A stretch of DNA of 64,000 nucleotides. Source: Oscillatoria acuminata PCC 6304. GTDB taxonomy: Bacteria; Cyanobacteriota; Cyanobacteriia; Cyanobacteriales; Laspinemataceae. The stretch lies in NCBI RefSeq assembly GCF_000317105.1, contig NC_019693.1:4279227-4343226 (forward strand). Reading direction: 5' to 3'. The notes beneath the pieces are model-generated. The model saw only the letters and a list, made by a program, of their open reading frames with translations, was not told the DNA's origin and did no database searches. A program made the translations under genes and the position numbers. Below are positions 35,913 through 45,160 of this stretch, piece after piece. The first letter of the stretch is position 1, and the number at the start of each line of letters is the position of its first letter.

Positions 35913-36773
35913 ATGAAAACACCGAAAATTATCGCTGATTATCACTGCCATAATGCGGAGGTTCCTACCTGGCATCCGATGGAAAAACGCCTCTATTGGA
36001 GTGATATTCCCACAGGAAGGGTATTCCGCTATGACCCGGCAACGACATCCCATGAACAGATTTATGCCGGGGACTCCGTAGGGGCGATCGCCGTTCATGA
36101 GGATGGTTCCTTGCTGTTTTTCATGAATAAAGGGGCGATCGCCCGGTGGCAAAATGACACCCTCACCCCCATTATCCCGGAAATTCCTGCGGAACGAGAA
36201 ACCCGGTTTAATGACTGCATCGTTGACCCCGCAGGACGAGTCTTTAGCGGCACAATGGAAAAAGGCGACCATCTCGGGTCCCTCTACCGCCTCAACACCG
36301 ACGGCACTCTCACTCAAGTGCTAGAACATCTCCAAATTCCCAACGGCATGGGATTCACCTTGGACCGGAAGCACTTTTACTTGACCGATTCCCCCAAACG
36401 TGAGATTTATATTTTCGACTATGATGTATCAACCGGAGACATTAGTAACCGCCAAGTCGCCATCACCACCCCAGAAGGGGAAGGCGTCCCCGACGGCATG
36501 ACCGTCGATGCAGAAGGCTATATCTGGTCCGCCCGATGGGATGGTCACCACCTCTTCCGCTACAGTCCCGATGGTAAAGAAGTGCTTCGCATCCCCTTCC
36601 CGCCGAAGAAGGTATCTGCCCTCACTTTTGGCGGGGAAGATTATACCGATATTTATGCCACCACCGCAGGCGGAGACAATCGCGCCGAAGAAGGAGAAGG
36701 TGCTGGTGCGGTGTTTCATCTCAATTTAGGTATTCGCGGGATGCCAGAATTTCTAGCAAAAATTGCGGTTTAA
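35913..36773 (+). CDS. SMP-30/gluconolactonase family protein
   Basis: The 286-residue six-bladed beta-propeller keeps the metal ligands of the family: Glu in HNAEVPTWHP, Asn in TRFNDCIVDPAGR and IPNGMGFTLD, and Asp in VPDGMTVDAEGYIWSARWDG. These bind a divalent ion and open sugar lactones such as gluconolactone. There is no signal peptide, so it is cytoplasmic. It is a single gene followed by repeat-rich DNA. The exact lactone cannot be deduced. Confidence 0.9.
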   Translation: MKTPKIIADYHCHNAEVPTWHPMEKRLYWSDIPTGRVFRYDPATTSHEQIYAGDSVGAIAVHEDGSLLFFMNKGAIARWQNDTLTPIIPEIPAERETRFNDCIVDPAGRVFSGTMEKGDHLGSLYRLNTDGTLTQVLEHLQIPNGMGFTLDRKHFYLTDSPKREIYIFDYDVSTGDISNRQVAITTPEGEGVPDGMTVDAEGYIWSARWDGHHLFRYSPDGKEVLRIPFPPKKVSALTFGGEDYTDIYATTAGGDNRAEEGEGAGAVFHLNLGIRGMPEFLAKIAV

Positions 36774-36777
36774 TTTA

Positions 36778-37125
36778 GCAGCGACAACCGGCGGGGGTTT
36801 AAACCCCCGCCTAATAGCTAAAGTCGGTTAAAACCGACTACGGATATGAGTTTTAGTCGTTATCTTCTCTTAGTTCGTAGTAACGACTTCAGTCGTTATC
36901 TTCTCTTAGGGAACTCCAAAAAATAAAATACCCAAAAACCCCGCAGGCTCAAGCCTGGGGCTACACGGACGAAGCCCGCCTGCGCGGGCTAAGAGTGTCT
37001 TGTTACTTCCTTAAGCATCGCTTTTGTTGGATTTATTTGTTGGAATCCCCTTAGTTCGTAGTAACGACTTCAGTCGTTATCTTCTCTTAGTTCGTAGTAA
37101 CGACTTCAGTCGTTATCCCCTCAAT
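36778..37125. repeat. Cluster of dispersed repeats C, B and D
   Basis: In order there is a family C unit (about 36783-36840, GGGGGTTTAAACCCCC and AGTCGGTTAAAACCGACT), family D units (TAGTAACGACTTCAGTCGTTA at about 36880-36900, 37056 and 37092) and a family B core (36936-36992). The D unit is a palindrome, AACGACTTCAGTCGTT. No gene is present in the 757 bases before the TPR gene. Confidence 0.8.
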
Positions 37126-37154
37126 GTGCAAAAGAACGCAATAAATTTCCCCCA

Positions 37155-37235
37155 AACCCACCAAAACCCCTTGACAAAGATTCCCAATTTTGTTAAATTC
37201 TTATCATAGGAAAAGGTGCGGCCAAAAAAAGGCAT
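37155..37235 (+). repeat. Promoter-like direct repeat, copy 1
   Basis: About 75 bases run from CCCTTGACAAAGATTCCC through TTATCATAGGAAAAGGTGCGGCC. The same sequence recurs at 37394-37470 and, inverted and diverged, at 41108-41180. TTGACA and TATCAT resemble promoter boxes, but the 23-base spacing is long. Between the copies are two CGATTCGAGAATCG palindromes preceded by TGTAG. Confidence 0.65.
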
Positions 37236-37393
37236 CTCCCCCTTAAAACTACCTTCAATTCAACCAACACCCCCCCATCTCTGTAGCGGCGATTCGAGAA
37301 TCGCCTGAAAAATTATCCGCAATCATTACACCTGTAGAGGCGATTCGAGAATCGCTCGAAAAATTGTGGAGAAAAGCAATAATTTTTTACTCT

Positions 37394-37470
37394 AACCCAC
37401 CAAAACCCCTTGACAAAGATTCCCAATTTTGTTAAATTCTTATCATGGGAAAAGGTGCGGCCAAAAAAAA
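37394..37470 (+). repeat. Promoter-like direct repeat, copy 2 (upstream of the TPR gene)
   Basis: This is almost identical to copy 1 and ends about 60 bases before the ATG at 37531, a position suited to driving or regulating that gene. The GAAAAGGTGCGGCCAAAAAA end is the best conserved part across all three copies. Confidence 0.65.
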
Positions 37471-37530
37471 CACCTCCTCACCCTCAGACTTAAGATAAAC
37501 TAAAACAATCCACCTAAAACCCAATCACTA

Positions 37531-40500
37531 ATGGCAACGTCACCCCTTCCCCCAGATGTTGTAATTCCCCGGCAGCAGTATCTCCAAGCAGTACAGCAGG
37601 GACTCTCTCGCCTGGGGAGTCAACCCCAGAATTTGCTGGTATTTTATGGTAGCGATCGCCTCCGTTGGGGACTCGGAAAAGCGATCGCACAGCAACTCAA
37701 ACCCCAGATTCCTTGCATCTATATAGATGGCATGGAAATTCGCCGTCGCAATCCTGCCACCGATGAACAAGCATTGAGTGAGTTACGGTATCAGTTGCGC
37801 GCAGGGAAAGAGTATTTCACTTCCTTTGATTTTGCCTTCACCTGTTATAAGTCCTTAACAAAGTCCTATCAGAATATTACTCCTGCCAACTATGCTAAGG
37901 GAATGGATCGCGCCGATCGCCTGAGCACGGGTGCAGATTTAGTATCAGCATTTGCGGGTATTGATTTAGAGAAACTGTCGCAGCAGATAGGATTGCCGGA
38001 AGTTGGCGCAACCATGCAGCAATTATTACCGTATTTCTGGGATGATTTGCAAGAAATCGGCAGGAATTCGATGCCATTGATCACCTTTTTGCTGAAATTA
38101 AACTGGTTTTTCCTCAAAAATGTCGATGCATGGCGGTGGTGGGAAGAAATCGGGTGTCGGGAGTTGCAACCCCTGAAAGATTGTGTCAGTCCCTATCAAA
38201 TTGTCGAATATTTACCTAAATTATTGGCGAGGGGGTTGCAGCAGTATCTCGATTGCCTCAAGAAACCTCTGGTGATTCTGATTGATGACTATGAAGCATT
38301 GGCGGATCCATCGGAGTGGTTGGAAACCCTGATTTCTGAACCGAATCCTTGGGTGTTGTGGGTAGTTGTGGCAAGGCGACTGCCGCAGTGGATGGAGGCG
38401 AGTGAAAGAATTCCGATATTGCCGCTAACGGAGGCAGAAAGTCAGGAAGTGTTAACCACTGCGGGAATTAGTGGCGATCGCCTGTTGTCAACCATCACCG
38501 AAATTTGCCAGGGAACACCTTATTATATGCATCTGTGTGTGAAGCGGTGGCAGAAAATCCAGCAGAGGCGATCGCCGCAGGTGGAAGATTTTGCCGGGAA
38601 ACCGGAGGAATTTCTCACCACAGAAGCAGCAACTTGGGACCCCGGGGAACTGCGAATGCTGCAAGTCTTGGCAATTCCCCGGGAGTGGGATGCGGCAAGG
38701 TTCGATCGCCTGATGCAACAGCAGCATCTGGAAACTTGGCGGGGACGGTTTGCCGAAGTGATTGCCTCTCCTTATATAGAAGAAGTGGCAGAGGGGAAAT
38801 GGCGGTTAAATCCCCTGATGCGGCAGTATTTGCTAGAAACCCAACCCACGACGCAACGGCAAACCCTGCATCAGGAATTATATGAGGAGTTGCGGCAGGA
38901 GTATCTCCAGGCGCAAACCCCGCAAGCGGCAATTTTGGCGCTGGATCAGGCATTGGATCACGCCATAGACAGCAGTCACTCCTCCGAGGCGACTGCCTGG
39001 GTATTGGCGCAGATGCCGATTCACCAGCAACAGTCTCAACATTCGGAAGTTGTGGAGATGCTGCGATCGCTGTTAAAACGTCTGGGGGAACCCATCACCG
39101 CAACCACTGCCAAGGCACAGATGCTGCTGGGGTATTCCTTAGTGGAGTTGGGAGAAACCGAGAAAGCGCTAAAGGAATTAGAAACCGCCAAGGCGCAGTA
39201 TGCAGCAGTGGGATTAGGGGACAGTTTAGAAGCGGCGCGAGTGGAGTATGAATTGGCGGGGGTGTATCTTGCCTGCGATCGCACCTTTGATGCCAAGAAT
39301 GCGGCAATGCGATCGCGGCAGTTGCGCCAACAGCAGTTAGGGAAAGATGCGCCAGAGGTGGCAGAGGTCCTCAACCGCCTTGCGGCGATCGCCTCCGACT
39401 GTGGGGAATATCGAGAAGCGGTTTTGTATTGCGATCGCGCCTTAGACATCCTCAACTCCCAACCCCAACCCCACCCCATCCAACTGGCAAGTGTCAAGAA
39501 AACCGCCGCATTATTAAAGATTTACAACAACCAACTCGATGATGCAGCACAACTCTGCAAAGAAGCGCGACAGTTAGCAATAGAAGTCGGAGGAGAAAAT
39601 CATGCGATCGCCATCCAGAGTCTGATGATGTTAGGGGGAATTCATTCTCGCATGGGACCCCGTTTATATCCGAAGTCTTTGGAGGAATATCAAAAAGCGC
39701 TAACCGCAGCAGAGGAGGTATTTGGTCCCAGTCATTTCCAAACTTTAGATGTCTTAGAAGCAATGGCGGAGTTATGTCGAAAAATGGGACAGCATCAAGC
39801 AGCAGATGAGTATGCCGAACGTCATAATGCTTATGTCAAAGTTGGGGAGTCAGCGGTAACACCGGAATTGGCGAGGCGATTGAGTATTCTTGGTGGTGAA
39901 CTTTATAAGAAAGGAGAATATGGGAAAGCAGAACCGTTATGGAAACAAGCGCTGAATATTCACCGCAAAGTCCTCGGAGAGCAGCATCCGGATACTGCTG
40001 GCAGTCTCAATAATTTGGCAGCATTGTACAAATCCCAAGGACGGTATGCCGAGGCAGAATCGCTTTACCTGCAAGCGCTAAATATTCGCCGCAAAGTCCT
40101 CGGAGATGAGCATCCGGATACTGCTTTGAGTCTCCATAATTTGGCAACATTGTACTATTCCCAGGGAAGGTATGCCGAGGTAGAACCGCTTCTGCTGCAA
40201 GCGCTAGATATTTACCGCAAAGTCCTCAGAAATGAGCATCCGCATACTGCTAGCAGTCTCAATAGTTTGGCACTATTGTACTATTCCCAGGGAAGGTATG
40301 CCGAGGTAGAACCGCTTCTGCTGCAAGCGCTAGATATTTACCGCAAAGTCCTTGGAAATGAGCATCCGGATACTGCTAGCAGTCTCAATAGTTTGGCAGG
40401 ATTGTACGATTCCCAGGGACGGTATGACGAGGCGGAACCGCTTTTTCTGCAAGCGCTGAATATTCGGCGCAAAATCCTCGGAAATGAGCATCCGGATACT

Positions 40501-40803
40501 GCTTTGAGTCTCCATAATTTAGCAGGATTGTACGATTCCCAGGGAAGGTATGCCGAGGCGGAATCGCTTTTGCTGCAAGCGCTAGATATTTACCGCAAAG
40601 TCCTCGGAAATGAGCATCCGGATACTGCTAGCAGTCTCTATAGTTTGGCAGGATTGTACTATTTTCAGGAACGGTATGCCGAGGCAGAACCACTTTTGCT
40701 GCAAGCGCTGAATATTTACCGCAAAGTTCTCGGTGATGAGCATCCGCATACCAAGACAACAGCAGAAAATCTTCAGATGTTGCAGGATAAGCGCAATTCC
40801 TAA
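37531..40803 (+). CDS. STAND-like NTPase with long C-terminal TPR array
   Basis: The 1090-residue protein has an N-terminal P-loop-like region with a degraded Walker A (FYGSDRLRWGLGKAIAQQL, no GKS/T) and a clear Walker B (PLVILIDDYEAL, about 248-259), then a winged-helix-like segment and a helical region. From about 770 to 1075 it has at least seven kinesin-light-chain-type TPR units of 42 residues (IYRKVLGNEHPDTASSLNSL; GRYAEAEPLLLQAL). This is the layout of STAND sensors, in which repeats recognise a partner and the NTPase drives oligomerisation. No effector domain is recognisable at the N-terminus, so the output is unknown. Loss of the Walker A Ser/Thr suggests weak or altered nucleotide use. 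It is a single gene. Confidence 0.82.
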   Translation: MATSPLPPDVVIPRQQYLQAVQQGLSRLGSQPQNLLVFYGSDRLRWGLGKAIAQQLKPQIPCIYIDGMEIRRRNPATDEQALSELRYQLRAGKEYFTSFDFAFTCYKSLTKSYQNITPANYAKGMDRADRLSTGADLVSAFAGIDLEKLSQQIGLPEVGATMQQLLPYFWDDLQEIGRNSMPLITFLLKLNWFFLKNVDAWRWWEEIGCRELQPLKDCVSPYQIVEYLPKLLARGLQQYLDCLKKPLVILIDDYEALADPSEWLETLISEPNPWVLWVVVARRLPQWMEASERIPILPLTEAESQEVLTTAGISGDRLLSTITEICQGTPYYMHLCVKRWQKIQQRRSPQVEDFAGKPEEFLTTEAATWDPGELRMLQVLAIPREWDAARFDRLMQQQHLETWRGRFAEVIASPYIEEVAEGKWRLNPLMRQYLLETQPTTQRQTLHQELYEELRQEYLQAQTPQAAILALDQALDHAIDSSHSSEATAWVLAQMPIHQQQSQHSEVVEMLRSLLKRLGEPITATTAKAQMLLGYSLVELGETEKALKELETAKAQYAAVGLGDSLEAARVEYELAGVYLACDRTFDAKNAAMRSRQLRQQQLGKDAPEVAEVLNRLAAIASDCGEYREAVLYCDRALDILNSQPQPHPIQLASVKKTAALLKIYNNQLDDAAQLCKEARQLAIEVGGENHAIAIQSLMMLGGIHSRMGPRLYPKSLEEYQKALTAAEEVFGPSHFQTLDVLEAMAELCRKMGQHQAADEYAERHNAYVKVGESAVTPELARRLSILGGELYKKGEYGKAEPLWKQALNIHRKVLGEQHPDTAGSLNNLAALYKSQGRYAEAESLYLQALNIRRKVLGDEHPDTALSLHNLATLYYSQGRYAEVEPLLLQALDIYRKVLRNEHPHTASSLNSLALLYYSQGRYAEVEPLLLQALDIYRKVLGNEHPDTASSLNSLAGLYDSQGRYDEAEPLFLQALNIRRKILGNEHPDTALSLHNLAGLYDSQGRYAEAESLLLQALDIYRKVLGNEHPDTASSLYSLAGLYYFQERYAEAEPLLLQALNIYRKVLGDEHPHTKTTAENLQMLQDKRNS
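39920..40780. repeat. 126-bp tandem repeats encoding TPR units
   Basis: About seven units of 126 bases (42 residues) share CGCAAAGTCCTCGGAAATGA and CAAGCGCTAGATATTTACCG almost exactly. Adjacent units are more alike than needed for the protein fold, which suggests ongoing homogenisation. Confidence 0.88.
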
Positions 40804-41407
40804 ATTGAGGGAATCATTGTTCGGTTTGTCCAGAAAAATGAGGCAGCAATTAACCCCAATGGTGCGGCAATTCATCCCGGAAGGTGCGTCAATGCAACAT
40901 AGATGATGCCGAACTCATGAGGTACAGATAGCGATGGGGAGTGCGTTTGCGGAGGGTATCCTCGAACCCCGTCGCCGAATCTCTGGCAAATTGCGACAAC
41001 CGGCGGTGGTTTAAACCACCGCCTAATAGCTAAAGTCGGATAAATCCGACTGATAGCTGAAGGGTTGCTAACTGGCTGAAACCGTAGCTAAAATCAGCCG
41101 GTTGTTGATGAAAATGCCTTTTTTTGGCCGCACCTTCTCCCACAATAACAATCTACCAAAAATCCCCAACCTTGTCAACAGGTTTCCGCAAATTTGTACA
41201 AACCCTGATTCCCCCATCCCATCCCAAAAACCTACCCATTAAACATCATCTCCCCAGTCGGTTTTAACCGACTTTAGCTATTAGGCCGCCAATCGTTTAA
41301 ATCCCAGCCGGTTTTCGCCACCGAACCCGCCGGTTATCGCCACCACACCCCGCCGGTTTTCGCCGCCACTAGGAAGGGAAAGAATAAAGGATGAAGGATA
41401 AAAGAGG
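40804..41407. other. 604-bp gap holding family C repeats and an inverted promoter-like repeat
   Basis: No gene is seen. Contents are a family C unit at about 40993-41060, the inverted promoter-like repeat at 41108-41180, an inverted family C unit at about 41259-41330 (GTCGGTTTTAACCGACTTTA), and three short tandem units of GCCGGTTTTCGCCACC type at about 41310-41368. The last motif occurs again at about 45075-45100, on the far side of the IetAS pair. Confidence 0.65.
41108..41180 (-). repeat. Promoter-like repeat, inverted copy 3
   Basis: Read on the minus strand this gives TTGACAAGGTTGGGG ... GAGAAGGTGCGGCCAAAAAA, matching copies 1 and 2. It therefore forms an inverted repeat pair around the STAND-TPR gene. 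The element points toward the 3' end of that gene, so it has no obvious gene to drive. Confidence 0.6.
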
Positions 41408-43858
41408 CTAGCCTCTTATTCTCGGGGTTAAGCGGATTTCCCCTCGGAGTTTGTTATATAAATCAACGGATTCATTGGAATGACTGATGGACGCGACTAT
41501 CGCATACCTCTGACTCGATATCTCGTCGGGATTGACCCACTTTTTTTTGCAGGCAACTACTAAATAGAGGGGTTTATAATCATACTTCCAGTTGGCTTTT
41601 GAAAACGACAATTTTCCTTTTTGCAGGGTTCCTTTATTGCGAAGTTCTCGACCAGGCTTAAGTTCTATTTCTATATTATTGCCATGTTTTTCTTTTAACT
41701 CTCCGATAGATATTGCCATAAAATCTTCTGAATTTTCCGGCTTTTTGCCTTTATCAAAAAATGCCTTATTCAAATTGTCGGGTTCAATGTTTCTAAACAA
41801 GTAAAATTCCATCGTAATCCCGAGGTAAGAGTCTCCCCGAGTATGCCTTGTGGGTGGGTCAAATGCTAGAGTGACCGATAAAGTTTTCGTCCCCTTACTT
41901 TTGATAAATTCTTCCGGTAAAAGCGGAATTTCATAAATTTGGTAATGCCCCAGGTTGAGGGTTTCATGATCGACTAATAACAAGACTTGGTGCTTTTGCG
42001 AGTAAGCGGCCCTTGTAAAATCGGGTTGCCCATATCCATAAATTTTTAATCGATTATTTTTTTGTTCTGATAATTCTCCCTCAAACAGAGGAGGAATATC
42101 GGTGGGAATTTTAGCAGAATCGGCGATTAATGCCCGAATTAGGTTGGAGGTGGCATCGGGGAATTGGGTAAACAGTTTAGCGGCTAAGTTGGCAACACGA
42201 GGGGCTGAAAAACTGGTGCCCCTATAGAATTTAAAGAGGGAGGAACCTTGAAAATTCTTATTGAGAGTAATCATCGCATTCCCCCAATCATTATTACTGA
42301 GGCGATCGCCATCTAAAATTAAATCTCCCCCAAACTCCACCAGTTCCGGTTTAATCATCCCGTCAACCCCAAATCCGGTCCGGGTAAAAGAGGAGGGGTA
42401 TTTTTCCACTTTAGTGATCGCCCTCCTGCGGGCATCACCTGGATAGAGTCCACTCCCTTTACCCTGGGATAAAGACCCCACGGTTAAGGCGATCGCTGCT
42501 GTAGCGGGTTCTATAATCTGTGCGTCTTCACTGAGGAGATAATGGGGATAATCTCGGGCAATCAATTCTGCCGAGTCCGACTCATACCAAAAATTACCGG
42601 CAGAAATAACAAATAGGATATTTTGATGCTGAAATTTATAAGCAATTTCGTCAATTCTAGCCGCTAATCGGAATTGCTTTTCCCCTTGCTGGTAAATTAA
42701 CCGGCTATCCCCCAGGGAAATATTAATAACCTTACAATTTTTATAATTCCTGACAAAATAATCAATTGCCTCTTCAATCTGTTTGTCTAAAAGCGAATCG
42801 GGGTCATATTCGTTATTTTCATTGGTGACCCGGGCAGAAAATAGCCAAACTTGGGGTTGAAATGAATTATTTTTGACACATTCAGCCACATCGCCATAAA
42901 GGGCAATTCCTGCAACCCCTGTACCATGACCTCCGGTTTTAATATCGCCATCGTCTGGCCCTCCGGTAATGAACTGATATTTAGAATCGGGGAATACTTC
43001 ACTCTCTCCTAATGCAGGGGCAATCAGGGGATGTCCTCTTTGCACTCCTGAATCAATCACTAAGATGCCAGTAGATTCTAATTCTGGGGATGGGATTTCA
43101 GGTAAACTTGATAGCGGAATGTTGTACTCCAGGGGCGACTCGAAAGCGGGTTGCGGTCTTCGGTCAATTTCTTTGACTTGATATTCTTGCAATAAAATTT
43201 CTAAAATATCTGAATTGACTTGAATTCGCAGGTTACAAATATATTTACCAATATAGCGATCGCTGACTTTCAGCCCTAATTGAGGTCCAATATCCCGTAA
43301 AAACTCATCTACTTCATTGATATAGCTGTTGAGTTCCTTTACATTGCCGGTATGCCATAATTCCATATCTAAGGGAACAACTTCACCGGGTTTTAAAGGG
43401 TCAAGTTTAAGCAATAGTCCTATCCTATCTTCTGGTTCTAGGGGGACCAACTCTTCAATGTCGTCTAAATAGGCATATTCATAACCCTTGGGAATTAAAC
43501 CGGCGTAGGACTTTAATCGCTTCTCCAATTCAGCGAGGTGATTGTCGTCAGCAAAAACCACGATCGCTTGATGCACTTTGGGTGCTTTTTCGAGTAGATT
43601 AAGACCGAGAGAAGGGAGATGGGTTTCTAAACTGTCATTTTCTCTCAGTTTAATTTTAAAAATTAATTTAGGGTTAATCCCGAATGGACGATGTTTCTCC
43701 TCAAACTTTTGACTCAGGACCTCTACTTGGGTTAATAACTGACTGCCATGAGACCGGCGATCGCCTCTTTTTTCGCCGCCAAACCCTCCCGGTTTTGATT
43801 TTCTTCTAGGTAATTGACTCTCAACTTTACGCAACTGTAAATGTTCATAGTTCTCCAT
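41408..43858 (-). CDS. ietS: Subtilisin-like serine protease, IetS-type defence protease
   Basis: The 816-residue protein has a long N-terminal region (about 1-255) and an S8 peptidase domain with the full catalytic set: Asp 269 (LVIDSGV), His 311 (GGHGTGVAG), oxyanion Asn 422 (ISAGNFW) and Ser 549 (RGTSFSAP). A C-terminal beta-rich region follows (about 640-816). There is no signal peptide, so it acts in the cytoplasm. It overlaps by 14 bases the upstream AAA+ ATPase gene. An AAA+ ATPase plus subtilase pair is the composition of the anti-phage system IetAS (described by Gao and colleagues, 2020); the match here is by domain order and gene pairing. How the pair senses phage is not readable. 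Confidence 0.85.
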   Translation of the reverse strand: MENYEHLQLRKVESQLPRRKSKPGGFGGEKRGDRRSHGSQLLTQVEVLSQKFEEKHRPFGINPKLIFKIKLRENDSLETHLPSLGLNLLEKAPKVHQAIVVFADDNHLAELEKRLKSYAGLIPKGYEYAYLDDIEELVPLEPEDRIGLLLKLDPLKPGEVVPLDMELWHTGNVKELNSYINEVDEFLRDIGPQLGLKVSDRYIGKYICNLRIQVNSDILEILLQEYQVKEIDRRPQPAFESPLEYNIPLSSLPEIPSPELESTGILVIDSGVQRGHPLIAPALGESEVFPDSKYQFITGGPDDGDIKTGGHGTGVAGIALYGDVAECVKNNSFQPQVWLFSARVTNENNEYDPDSLLDKQIEEAIDYFVRNYKNCKVINISLGDSRLIYQQGEKQFRLAARIDEIAYKFQHQNILFVISAGNFWYESDSAELIARDYPHYLLSEDAQIIEPATAAIALTVGSLSQGKGSGLYPGDARRRAITKVEKYPSSFTRTGFGVDGMIKPELVEFGGDLILDGDRLSNNDWGNAMITLNKNFQGSSLFKFYRGTSFSAPRVANLAAKLFTQFPDATSNLIRALIADSAKIPTDIPPLFEGELSEQKNNRLKIYGYGQPDFTRAAYSQKHQVLLLVDHETLNLGHYQIYEIPLLPEEFIKSKGTKTLSVTLAFDPPTRHTRGDSYLGITMEFYLFRNIEPDNLNKAFFDKGKKPENSEDFMAISIGELKEKHGNNIEIELKPGRELRNKGTLQKGKLSFSKANWKYDYKPLYLVVACKKKWVNPDEISSQRYAIVASISHSNESVDLYNKLRGEIRLTPRIRG

Positions 43859-44894
43859 TCGCGTCTCCTGTCACAAATTCTTGACTGTTCTGAGAACGGG
43901 TAACGACCTCCATCCGGTCATGATGATGGGCGATCGCTGCTTCTAAATCCTCTGGCTTTAATACTTTTTCACCTTTGAGAATAACCGATTTGATGGCATT
44001 TTGGCAAATTCGCTCAATGTCTGCGCCTGTTGCCCCTTTTAATTGGTCCGCCAATGGATAAACATCTATCTCATGTCTAATACTTCCTAAATTTTTTAAA
44101 AGCAGCGAAATGATGGCATCATGACTGGGTTTGTCAAATAAAAGAACCTCATCAAATCTGCGCCAGATAGCCGAATCTAGCATCGATGAATGATTGGTGG
44201 CTGCTACAAACAGACTCGCATGGTTTCTGGAATCGATGAGTTGCAGCAAGCTGTTGACAATCCGCTTAATTTCTCCGTGGTCATTGGCCGCATTTCTGTC
44301 TTTGCCTATCGCATCAAATTCATCAAACAAAACGACCCATTGTCCTTTATGGATATACTCAAAAATCAGATTGAGATTGATGGCAGTTTCTCCCAAATAA
44401 GAGGAAAAAACTGCTGATAAATTTACATAAACCAACGGTAAGGATAAAACACTGGCTAACACTTGGGCCGTGAGGGTTTTTCCGCAACCTGGAGGGCCGC
44501 AAAATAAAAGAGTAGACCGAGGTTTGAGATTGTAGGCAGTTAAAATCTCTTGTTTTCTATTTTCTAAAACAACCGTCTCTAAAATTTCCCGGTTCTTGTC
44601 CGTTAAAATGACATTTTCCCAGGTTAAATCGTAGGTTTTAACTGTAATCAGGGGTAACCCTGTATCCTTAGCTTTAGGAACTTCTGGGTAAGTTTGCCAC
44701 CGTGAACCATTAGAAGCGATTGATTTTACGGGGCTTGTCAGTTGTAAACTCTTTTCTAATTCTTTGGCTAATAAAAGATGATTTTTATTGCGTTCTTCTT
44801 GAATTAATTCTTGCGCGGCAGCATAAAATTCTTCCCGGTCATTTTCCGAGAAACTTTTAAACAATTTTCTGATTAAATCGCCGCGTGTTGCCAT
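43845..44894 (-). CDS. ietA: AAA+ ATPase, IetA-type partner of the subtilase
   Basis: The 349-residue protein has a helical N-terminus (1-60) and a classical AAA+ core: Walker A GPPGCGKT (133-140), Walker B VVLFDEFDAIG (187-197), sensor-1 VAATNH, arginine-finger region AIWRRFDEVL, and a C-terminal lid (KGATGADIERICQNAI). It is first in the two-gene operon and overlaps the protease gene by 14 bases. In IetAS the ATPase is thought to control the protease. Similar ATPase-subtilase pairs outside defence cannot be excluded. Confidence 0.87.
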   Translation of the reverse strand: MATRGDLIRKLFKSFSENDREEFYAAAQELIQEERNKNHLLLAKELEKSLQLTSPVKSIASNGSRWQTYPEVPKAKDTGLPLITVKTYDLTWENVILTDKNREILETVVLENRKQEILTAYNLKPRSTLLFCGPPGCGKTLTAQVLASVLSLPLVYVNLSAVFSSYLGETAINLNLIFEYIHKGQWVVLFDEFDAIGKDRNAANDHGEIKRIVNSLLQLIDSRNHASLFVAATNHSSMLDSAIWRRFDEVLLFDKPSHDAIISLLLKNLGSIRHEIDVYPLADQLKGATGADIERICQNAIKSVILKGEKVLKPEDLEAAIAHHHDRMEVVTRSQNSQEFVTGDANGEL

Positions 44895-45069
44895 ATTTTA
44901 CTAAAAAGCGTGGGGGGCTTTAATCTCTGGCAAATCATACCACGCTATCCCTTCCCCTGTCTAGTGTAGCATAAAAAATCAACAAGAAAACTCAAGGGGG
45001 GTATTTAAACCTTTACTTAACAGCATAACTGGGTTATAAAGCGATTTGGATATTCCAGTAAACCCACCC

Positions 45070-45110
45070 AAACCCGCCGGTTGTCGCCACCACACTTCCG
45101 CCTCCCTCCC
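45070..45110. repeat. Family C fragment (CCGCCGGTTGTCGCCACCACA)
   Basis: This short unit matches the tandem GCCGGTTTTCGCCACCAC copies at about 41310-41368 in the same orientation. The IetAS pair is thus bracketed by related short repeats about 3.7 kb apart. The 266-base gap before the transglutaminase gene holds nothing else that I recognise. Confidence 0.5.
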
Positions 45111-45160
45111 AATTATGCTAAAATTAAATCCAACTCTACCCAATCCCCGCTTTAACCAAC

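Noticed and set aside
36874-37125. CRISPR-like regularly repeated units
   Set aside because: The repeats (TAGTAACGACTTCAGTCGTT) are irregularly spaced, palindromic and found elsewhere in the window; there are no unique spacers or cas genes.
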